Shown: positions 49,547 to 56,154 of the stretch, piece after piece
Numbering within the stretch: position 1 is the first letter of the stretch
Layout: each line of letters begins with the position of its first letter
Assembly (NCBI GenBank): GCA_020720365.1
Contig: DYOU01000002.1
Coordinates: forward strand, 26,903 to 83,056
DNA length: 56,154 bases
Origin: Candidatus Elulimicrobium sp.
Lineage (GTDB): Bacteria > Omnitrophota > Gorgyraeia > Zapsychrales > Fredricksoniimonadaceae
Reading direction: 5' to 3'
Position numbers and translations under genes: made by a program
The notes under the pieces: model-generated
Database searches by the model: none
What the model was told of the DNA's origin: nothing
Seen by the model: only the letters and a program-made list of their open reading frames with translations

Positions 49547-51391
49547 ATGGACAGCAAGAATAATTCACAGACATTTGAATATAAGGCAGAGATGAAGCAG
49601 CTGCTTCAATTGATCGTACACTCTCTTTATACGCATCCGGAAGTATTCCTACGCGAACTGGTATCCAATGGTTCGGATGCGCTGAACAAGCTGCGGTATC
49701 GTCAATTGACAGAAGAGAATATTCTGGATAAAGGTAAGGAGCTTGAACTTAAGATCACGGTAGACCCCAAGGAGCTGTTGTTCACTATTTCTGATAACGG
49801 GATAGGAATGACCAAAGAGGACCTGACCGATAATATCGGGACAGTTGCCCGTTCAGGGACTCTTGAATACCTTAAGAAGATGAAAGAAGAAAAGAAAGAT
49901 ACAGGAGATCTGATCGGCCAATTCGGTGTTGGTTTTTATTCGGTATTTATGGTGACGGATGAAGTGACTATTGAAACCCGGCACGCGGATAAAGACTCCA
50001 AAGGATATCGCTGGGTTTCGTCGGGAGAGTCTACATTTATGATCGAAGAGATTGCTAAAGAAGACAGGGGGACCAAAATCTCTTTTAAGTTCAAGGATAA
50101 TGCCAAAGAGTATGCGGATGAGTATAAGCTCCGTCAGATCATCAAGAAGTATTCAAACTTCGCGGATTTTCCGATCATGATTGGTAAAGAGAAGGTAAAT
50201 ACGGTGGAAGCTCTGTGGCGCAAGGGTGAGGCTGATGTTAAAGATGAAGAGCGCAATGAGTTCTATAAGTTTGTGACCAATGACTATGAAGATCCTTTGT
50301 TCAGCCTGCATTTGTCCGTGGAAGGGTCGGGTGCTGAATTCAAGGCTTTGTTGTTTATTCCGCAAAGAGCGCCATTTGATCTGATGCGGATGCATCAGCA
50401 TAAGACCGTTCAGCTTTATTCCAATAAGATCATGATCATGGAAGACTGTAAGGAACTTCTTCCTGAATATCTTCAGTTTATTCGCGGGGTGGTCGATACC
50501 AGCGATCTTCCGCTCAATGTGTCGCGAGAGGTTGTGCAGGCGTCCCCGTCGATGAGTAAGATCAGGACGGCGATGGTCGGCAAGATCTTGCAGTGGCTTC
50601 AGAGAATGGCGGCTAAAGAAACGGAAAAATATCTGACGTTCTATAAAACTTTAGGTCCGTTGTTCAAGACCGGGTTAAATACGGATTTTGCGAATCGCGA
50701 TAAACTTATTGAATTATTGCGTTTTGAGAGTTCCACGCAGAAAGAAGGAGAAATGACTTCCTTTAAAGATTATGTGGGAAGAATGAAAGAGAGTCAGAAA
50801 GAGATCTATTATTTGACCGGAGACAGCCGGGCTCAGGTTGAACATAATCCGAATCTCGAGTATTTCAAGAAGCATGAGATCGAGGTTCTTTTTCTGACTG
50901 AGCCTGTGGATGTGTATGAGATCCAGTCGATCACAGAGTATGAAAAGAAGACAGTTAAGTCGATCGATAAAGGGGATATAGAATTGGCCGGCACAGATGA
51001 GAAGAAAGAGGATGATCTTTCCAAATCTCTGGTTGGATTATTCAAGGAGACTTTGAAGGATAAAGTCGAGGACGTGAGAGTTTCCAGGCGTCTGGTTGAT
51101 TCTGCCGTGACATTGGTTACCGGCAACAGCGGTATGGATCGTCAGATGGAACGCGTTATGAAAATGATGGGGCAAGAGGCTCCTCCAGCCAAGCGGATCA
51201 TGGAAGTGAATATTGACCATCCGGTATTAAAGAATCTGTCGCGCCGTTACTTGGCGAATACGTCCGATGAAATTTTGAAGAAGTGCATTGTTCAGTTGTA
51301 TGAGAGCGCACAGTTGATGGATGGAGAATTGTCTTCCAAGTTTGATTATGTGAAACGCATGACGGACATCATGGAAGAAGCCACTAAATAA
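49547..51391 (+). CDS. htpG: HtpG (bacterial Hsp90 chaperone)
   Basis: A 614-residue ATP-dependent chaperone. The GHKL ATP site has SNGSDALNKLRY, DNGIGMTKEDL and GQFGVGFYSVFMV; the middle domain has SLHLSVEGSGAEFKALLFIP and RGVVDTSDLPLNVSRE; the C-terminal dimerisation domain ends near residue 614 without the eukaryotic MEEVD tail. ATG 49547 was chosen because AAGGAG at 49532-49537 would be adjacent to the alternative ATG at 49538 but is correctly spaced for 49547. Length is close to Escherichia coli HtpG. Confidence 0.97.
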   Translation: MDSKNNSQTFEYKAEMKQLLQLIVHSLYTHPEVFLRELVSNGSDALNKLRYRQLTEENILDKGKELELKITVDPKELLFTISDNGIGMTKEDLTDNIGTVARSGTLEYLKKMKEEKKDTGDLIGQFGVGFYSVFMVTDEVTIETRHADKDSKGYRWVSSGESTFMIEEIAKEDRGTKISFKFKDNAKEYADEYKLRQIIKKYSNFADFPIMIGKEKVNTVEALWRKGEADVKDEERNEFYKFVTNDYEDPLFSLHLSVEGSGAEFKALLFIPQRAPFDLMRMHQHKTVQLYSNKIMIMEDCKELLPEYLQFIRGVVDTSDLPLNVSREVVQASPSMSKIRTAMVGKILQWLQRMAAKETEKYLTFYKTLGPLFKTGLNTDFANRDKLIELLRFESSTQKEGEMTSFKDYVGRMKESQKEIYYLTGDSRAQVEHNPNLEYFKKHEIEVLFLTEPVDVYEIQSITEYEKKTVKSIDKGDIELAGTDEKKEDDLSKSLVGLFKETLKDKVEDVRVSRRLVDSAVTLVTGNSGMDRQMERVMKMMGQEAPPAKRIMEVNIDHPVLKNLSRRYLANTSDEILKKCIVQLYESAQLMDGELSSKFDYVKRMTDIMEEATK

Positions 51392-51407
51392 AGTTCGCGA
51401 TCACAAT

Positions 51408-51458
51408 AAACGGGGCACATTCGGTTTTTAGGAAATCAATGTGTCTCGTTTTATTTTT
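51408..51458 (+). terminator. Intrinsic terminator after htpG
   Basis: AAACGGGGCACATT (51408-51421) pairs with AATGTGTCTCGTTT (51438-51451) over 14 positions with two G-U pairs, followed by TTATTTTT. It ends just before the ribosome site of the next gene. Confidence 0.75.
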
Positions 51459-51465
51459 GGAGATT

Positions 51466-52407
51466 ATGGCGAGATTTTCTTTTACAACAAGAGCGTGCAC
51501 GATCTTGGCCTTTGCGGCGATCTATATTATTTGGGGATCGACGTATTTGGCTATCCGGTTTACGTTAGAGACGTTGCCGCCTTTACTGACTGCGGGAACC
51601 AGATTTTTTTTGGCCGGAGCGATCTTGTATGGTTGTATTCGGATCAGACGCAGGGTTTCCGCCCCAACGGGCAAGCATTGGTTAGCCTCTTTTATCGTGG
51701 GAGGATTGTTATTGTTGGGAGGCAATGGGGCTGTTGTTTTGGCTGAACAGACTTTCCCATCGGGCCTGGCATCACTTTTTATTGCGATTGTTCCGCTTTT
51801 GATGGTGCTTATTGAGTGGCTTATGTTCCAAGGGGAAAGGCCTTCTTTTAATGTTTTTACGGGGATTGCGGTCGGCATCTTTGGTGTAGTGTTATTGATC
51901 ATGCCAGCTTTTTGTCATGTGGCAGGAATGCAGTGGGATGGTAAGGGTGTTCTTCTTTTAATAGGGGCCGCACTATCATGGTCTTTTGGTTCAGTCTTTG
52001 CGCGCAGAGTGGCACAGCACAAGGAGATCTTACTGTCAGCCGGGATGCAAATGATAGCGGGTGGATTGCTTTTGTTCTTTGTGGGTGTTTGTCGGGGAGA
52101 GTTATTCACAGTCCATTTTACGGTATTCAGTATTCGTTCTGTGGGTGCGTTTTTCTATCTGATTGTATTCGGGTCATTGATCGGATTCAGTTCTTATATA
52201 TGGCTGCTTAAGAATGCAGGGACAGCCAGGGCGTCGACGTATGCTTTTGTTAATCCGTTAGTGGCTGTTTTTCTGGGATGGTGGCTGGCAGGTGAGATTG
52301 TTTCATCAGTAACGCTTTTGGCAGCGGCGATGGTTATAACGGCTGTTGGGATCATCACGTTCGACCAAATAAATGATCAGGACACAATAGATCTTAAGAA
52401 AATCTGA
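51466..52407 (+). CDS. EamA-family (DMT superfamily) transporter
   Basis: A 313-residue membrane protein with ten helices in two EamA repeats: IYIIWGSTYLAIRFTLETLP and GTRFFLAGAILY in the first, LLIGAALSWSFGSVFARR and FVNPLVAVFLGWWLAGE in the second. Family members export amino acids, metabolites or drugs; no substrate can be named. ATG 51466 follows TTGGAG at eight bases and replaces an upstream ATG at 51439. It converges on metH with a 9-base gap. Confidence 0.9.
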   Translation: MARFSFTTRACTILAFAAIYIIWGSTYLAIRFTLETLPPLLTAGTRFFLAGAILYGCIRIRRRVSAPTGKHWLASFIVGGLLLLGGNGAVVLAEQTFPSGLASLFIAIVPLLMVLIEWLMFQGERPSFNVFTGIAVGIFGVVLLIMPAFCHVAGMQWDGKGVLLLIGAALSWSFGSVFARRVAQHKEILLSAGMQMIAGGLLLFFVGVCRGELFTVHFTVFSIRSVGAFFYLIVFGSLIGFSSYIWLLKNAGTARASTYAFVNPLVAVFLGWWLAGEIVSSVTLLAAAMVITAVGIITFDQINDQDTIDLKKI

Positions 52408-52416
52408 TATATTTTT

Positions 52417-55400
52417 CTAGAGGAGCGGGCCAAGCCATTTTCTGGCTTGCTCGATTGTCCAGCCTTTACGTTTGGCGTAATCTGCAAGTTGGGTAGTGTC
52501 AATATGTCCGATAGGGAAATAAACCGACTTCGGACAGGAAAAATAATAGCCGCAGACTGAAGCGGCGGGAAACATCATAAAGGTTTCCGAGAGTGTGATC
52601 CCTGTCTTTTCAGTTGCGTTAAGAATAGAGAAGAGCTGTTCTTTTTCGGTATGATCAGGACAGGCGGGATAGCCTGGTGCCGGACGAATACCTCTGTAGT
52701 GACCAGCGAAGATTTCGTCGTTTGAAAGATTCTCCTCCGGCGCATAACCCCAGTATTCTTTCCGTACCATTTCATGAAGAACTTCGGTGAATCCTTCAGC
52801 CAGTCGATCCGCCAACGTTTTAAGCATAGTAATTCGGTAGTCATCGCCGTTGGCTTTCTGGATCGCGGTTTCCAGGCCAATGCCGCCGGTTACAGCGAAT
52901 GTTCCCATATAACTTTTCACGCCGCTACTTTTAGGGGCAATAAAATCCGCAAGGCAATAGTAAGGTTCACCGGATACTTTTTCAACTTGTTGACGGAGCA
53001 TGGAAAATCTGGTCAGGATAGCAGAACGGGTATCATCGGTATAAATTTCAATATCATCTCCAATGCTGTTAGCGGGGAAGATGCCGAAGATGCCATTGCA
53101 ACGCAGAAGATCTTTCGCCACGAACTCTTGAAGAAGATCGTTGGCATCGTTAAAAAGTTGAGTAGCTTCTTCTCCTTGCCTGGCATCATTAAGGATAGCC
53201 GGGTAACGGCCCTTCAAGCCCCAGGCTAAAAAGAAGAAAGACCAGTCAATTCGCTCAATGATACGGCGAATATCAAAATGATTGACCGTTTGGACACCCA
53301 GAAAAGATGGTTTGGAGATTTTGGCGGCAGCCCAGTCGGTGGTAAATTTCTTTTCACGAGCCAGATCAATCGAAAGCAGTTTTCGCGACATTGCTTCCTG
53401 AGAGAAAGTTGTACGCACTTCTGCCTGCTTGATTTTGACATCAAGAATATACTGGTTTTTGATTTCGGAGTTCATCAGGCTTCTGCAAACACCGACGCCT
53501 CGAGAGGCATCTTTCACATGAACAACAACCCCCTGATAGGCAGGCGCAATTTTTACAGCAGTGTGGTTTTCTGAAGTGGTAGCGCCACCAACGAGAAGAG
53601 GGATCGTAAATCCGGCTTTTTGCATTTCGGAGGCGACCAGGGTCATTTCATCGAGGGATGGAGTGATAAGTCCTGAGAGCCCGATGATATCAGCTTTGTG
53701 CTCACGCGCGGCTGCCAATATTTTTTCACAGGAGATCATGACACCGATATCAATGATCTCAAAGTTATTGCATGCCAGAACAACGCCGGCGATATTCTTA
53801 CCGATGTCATGCACGTCACCTTTAACAGTGGCCATAAGGATCTTTCCGGCGCTCCTTGAACTTCCGGTTTTATCTTTTTCGATCATCGGCTGAAGGATGG
53901 CGACTGCTTTTTTCATGACCCGCGCGCTTTTTACGACTTGAGGCAGGAACATTTTACCAGCGCCAAAAAGATCGCCAACATGGTTCATGCCGTTCATCAA
54001 AGGGCCTTCAATGATCATTAGAGGACGGGGATATTTCGTGAGAGCCTCTGTCAGGTCGATCGCAATAAAATCTGTAATGCCTTTCACCAGGCAATGGGCG
54101 AGGCGTTCCTCAACGGGAGCAGAACGCCAGGCTTGATCTTCAACAGTCTTTTTGTCTTTAGATTTCATATTTTCGGCAAATGTCACGAGCCGTTCCGTAG
54201 CGTCAGTCCGGCGGTTCAGGATCACATCTTCAATGCGTTCTAAAAGATCCTTGGGGACCTCATCGTAGACTGCGATCATTCCTGCATTGACAATACCCAT
54301 ATCCATGCCGGCTTTGATCGCATGGAAGAGAAATGCCGAGTGCATGGCTTCGCGCATGGAGTCATTCCCGCGAAAAGAAAAGGACACATTACTCACCCCT
54401 CCTGAAATGCGGCAGTGGGGGAGTGTTTGTTTAATCTCTGCGATGGCTTCAATAAAGTCTAAGGCATAGTTATTATGCGCATCAATTCCGGTGGCTACGG
54501 CAAAGATGTTGGGGTCAAAGATAATATCTTCCGGCGGGAATCCGATCTCTTTTGTAAGGATGTTGTAAGCGCGGGTACAAATAGCTATCTTGCGGGCTTT
54601 AGTGTCAGCCTGGCCGTCCTCGTCAAAGGCCATAACGACAGTTGCTGCGCCGTATTTTTTGATGAGTGAGGCGCGGGATTTAAAAGCGGCTTCACCTTCT
54701 TTAAGTGAAATGGAATTGACGATCGCTTTGCCTTGAATGCATTTAAGACCGGCTTCAATCACATCCCATTTTGAAGAATCGATCATGACCGGTACGCGGG
54801 AGATGTCGGGTTCAGAGGCAATGAGGTTGAGAAATTTGACCATGACGGCTTTTGAGTCCAGCATAGCTTCATCCATATTGACATCGATCGCCTGGGCACC
54901 TGCTTCAACCTGCTGACGGGCAACCGATAATGCCTCTTCATAGTGTCCGTCAATGATCAGTTTGGCGAATTTCTTTGATCCGGTTACATTTGTGCGTTCA
55001 CCAATGTTCATGAAGTTTGAACTTGACCGTAAAACTAAAGGTTCAAGTCCCGTATAAGAAGAGATCGGTGTTATTATTGGCCGTTGGCGCGGGGGAAGGT
55101 CTTTAACTGCCGCATAAATAGCGCTGATATGATCAGGTGTTGAGCCGCAGCAGCCGCCAAGAATATTGGCTAAACCGCTATCGGCAAATTCACGGAGAAG
55201 GGCGGCCATTTGGTCCGGGGTTTGATCGTATTGCCCGAACTGGTTGGGAAGCCCTGCATTGGGATAAGCGCTGATAAAGCAAGGCGCGAGTTTAGCCAGT
55301 TCCATTATGTGCGGACGCATATCTTTGGCGCCTAGCGCACAGTTGAATCCAAAAGCTAGCGGCTGGGCATGTTTGAGCGATAGCCAGAAAGCCTCAGACG

Positions 55401-56094
55401 TCTGTCCGGAGAGGGTTCGGCCGGAGGCGTCTGTAATGGTGCCGGATATGGCAATAGGTAAAGGGGTTGAGGTGGTTTCATTAAATGTGAGAGCGGCGAA
55501 TACCGCGGCTTTGGCGTTAAGGGTATCAAAGATCGTCTCGATCAGAAGAATATCGACACCGCCTTCAGCCAGGGCTTGGATCTGCGCGCTATAAACGTTT
55601 ACTAATTGATCAAAGGTAACGGCTCTATAAGACGGATCATTAACATCCGGAGAGATCGACGCCGTCCTGTTGGTGGGGCCGATCGATCCTGCGACAAAAC
55701 GTGGTTTTGAAGGATCTTTTTTGGTAAATTTATCGGCGGCAGTGCGGGCCAGGCGGGTTGCGCAGATGTTTAATTCATGGATCAGGTGTTCCATATGATA
55801 ATCAGCCATACTGACCGCATTCGCGTTAAAAGTATTTGTTTCAATAATGTCGGCGCCAGCATCAAGGTACAACTCGTGAATTCCTTGAATAATGTCGGGT
55901 TGAGTGATAGCGAGAAGGTCGTTATTGCCTTTGAGGTCGGAAGTCCAATCCTTGAAGCGGCCCGAAGTCCCTCCGCGGTAGTCTGTTTCAGTTAAAGAAT
56001 GGCGCTGGATCATGGTTCCCATGGCACCGTCAAGAATAAGGATGCGCTTGTTCAGCGCCAGGGTGATGGGATGGGTGGTAAAGGATTTATTCAT
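52417..56094 (-). CDS. metH: Cobalamin-dependent methionine synthase
   Basis: A full-length 1225-residue MetH (Escherichia coli 1227). In order: the homocysteine domain (about 1-325) with zinc cysteines in GFNCALG and GGCCGS; the methyltetrahydrofolate domain (about 350-620; [14 protein letters not shown]); the cap and B12-binding domains (about 640-890) with the cobalt-ligand motif DVHDIGKN, His near 763; and the reactivation domain with the SAM motif [15 protein letters not shown] near 1145. It methylates homocysteine from methyl-THF. A Shine-Dalgarno AAGG lies eight bases before the ATG. No riboswitch is visible in the 60 bases upstream. It is a direct user of the cobalamin taken up by the neighbouring operon. 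Confidence 0.98.
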   Translation of the reverse strand: MNKSFTTHPITLALNKRILILDGAMGTMIQRHSLTETDYRGGTSGRFKDWTSDLKGNNDLLAITQPDIIQGIHELYLDAGADIIETNTFNANAVSMADYHMEHLIHELNICATRLARTAADKFTKKDPSKPRFVAGSIGPTNRTASISPDVNDPSYRAVTFDQLVNVYSAQIQALAEGGVDILLIETIFDTLNAKAAVFAALTFNETTSTPLPIAISGTITDASGRTLSGQTSEAFWLSLKHAQPLAFGFNCALGAKDMRPHIMELAKLAPCFISAYPNAGLPNQFGQYDQTPDQMAALLREFADSGLANILGGCCGSTPDHISAIYAAVKDLPPRQRPIITPISSYTGLEPLVLRSSSNFMNIGERTNVTGSKKFAKLIIDGHYEEALSVARQQVEAGAQAIDVNMDEAMLDSKAVMVKFLNLIASEPDISRVPVMIDSSKWDVIEAGLKCIQGKAIVNSISLKEGEAAFKSRASLIKKYGAATVVMAFDEDGQADTKARKIAICTRAYNILTKEIGFPPEDIIFDPNIFAVATGIDAHNNYALDFIEAIAEIKQTLPHCRISGGVSNVSFSFRGNDSMREAMHSAFLFHAIKAGMDMGIVNAGMIAVYDEVPKDLLERIEDVILNRRTDATERLVTFAENMKSKDKKTVEDQAWRSAPVEERLAHCLVKGITDFIAIDLTEALTKYPRPLMIIEGPLMNGMNHVGDLFGAGKMFLPQVVKSARVMKKAVAILQPMIEKDKTGSSRSAGKILMATVKGDVHDIGKNIAGVVLACNNFEIIDIGVMISCEKILAAAREHKADIIGLSGLITPSLDEMTLVASEMQKAGFTIPLLVGGATTSENHTAVKIAPAYQGVVVHVKDASRGVGVCRSLMNSEIKNQYILDVKIKQAEVRTTFSQEAMSRKLLSIDLAREKKFTTDWAAAKISKPSFLGVQTVNHFDIRRIIERIDWSFFFLAWGLKGRYPAILNDARQGEEATQLFNDANDLLQEFVAKDLLRCNGIFGIFPANSIGDDIEIYTDDTRSAILTRFSMLRQQVEKVSGEPYYCLADFIAPKSSGVKSYMGTFAVTGGIGLETAIQKANGDDYRITMLKTLADRLAEGFTEVLHEMVRKEYWGYAPEENLSNDEIFAGHYRGIRPAPGYPACPDHTEKEQLFSILNATEKTGITLSETFMMFPAASVCGYYFSCPKSVYFPIGHIDTTQLADYAKRKGWTIEQARKWLGPLL

Positions 56095-56154
56095 GGATAA
56101 AACCTTAATAGAAAGCTATATTAAAGTCAACATTCACTTTAGGTGTTATTAAGG

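Noticed and set aside
52397-52418. Possible bidirectional terminator between the EamA gene and metH
   Set aside because: The stem AGAAAA/TTTTCT is only six A-T-rich pairs and overlaps the metH stop; too weak to call.
56095-56154. metH promoter on the minus strand (TTGACT with 17-base spacer and TAAGGT)
   Set aside because: The -35 is good, but the proposed -10 matches only three of six positions and overlaps the likely Shine-Dalgarno AAGG. The alternative TATTAA has a 14-base spacer.

Overview
The window looks like chromosomal DNA from a diderm (outer-membrane-bearing) bacterium of intermediate GC content. The outer membrane is implied by a Wza-like polysaccharide export protein, a TonB-dependent receptor and a GT9 heptosyltransferase-like enzyme. 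No ribosomal or other strong phylogenetic marker is present. The very long coiled-coil gene, the dense glycan locus and the gene content would suit a candidate phylum such as Omnitrophota, but that placement is an inference and is not shown by the sequence.

Layout. (1) 1-3881: the 3' part of a giant cysteine-free coiled-coil gene, with its start outside the window. (2) 3896-15747: a tightly packed + strand envelope-polysaccharide operon. It holds a WecA-type initiating phosphotransferase, a Cache-like membrane protein, an ExeA-type ATPase, a degenerate HD-GYP protein, a Wza-like exporter, a Wzc-like chain-length/BY-kinase protein with an altered Walker A' motif, an O-antigen ligase/polymerase-like protein, an ABC exporter (Wzm/Wzt-like, with a C-terminal sugar-binding-type domain) and a glycosyltransferase. 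(3) 15780-17534: a single minus-strand GT39-like membrane glycosyltransferase with its own near-consensus promoter, apparently giving a leaderless mRNA. (4) 17602-37296: a second long + strand glycan block. It encodes an asparagine-synthase-type amidotransferase, many GT4 enzymes, two GT2 enzymes, one GT9 enzyme, one CgeB-like enzyme, two more GT39-like membrane proteins, two methyltransferases, a flavoprotein, a WbqC-family protein, a PIG-L deacetylase and a DegT aminotransferase. Most of these genes overlap by 1-20 bases, so they are probably translationally coupled.

(5) 37365-39032: a periplasmic folding/redox module made of an exported SlyD-like FKBP, a CcdA-like membrane protein and a TlpA-like thioredoxin. 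(6) 39101-40983: lexA (apparently leaderless), a solitary DNA methyltransferase with an unusual motif IV, and ridA. (7) 40984-49177: a corrinoid salvage and uptake region. A cobalamin riboswitch with a clear terminator/antiterminator controls cobC-cobU-cobT-cobS-btuF-btuC-btuD, and a second cobalamin riboswitch precedes a TonB-dependent receptor (BtuB-like). (8) 49547-56094: htpG, an EamA transporter and, on the minus strand, a full-length cobalamin-dependent methionine synthase, metH.

How it fits together. Regions 2-4 would make a lipid-linked glycan (WecA), elongate and decorate it (GTs, aminotransferase, deacetylase, methyltransferases, amidotransferase) and export it through an ABC exporter and/or a Wza/Wzc route. 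HD-GYP and Cache proteins in the same operon suggest signal control. Region 7 imports corrinoids and rebuilds the lower ligand, and metH in region 8 is an obvious local consumer of cobalamin. No CRISPR array, transposase, integrase, tRNA or rRNA gene was recognised.
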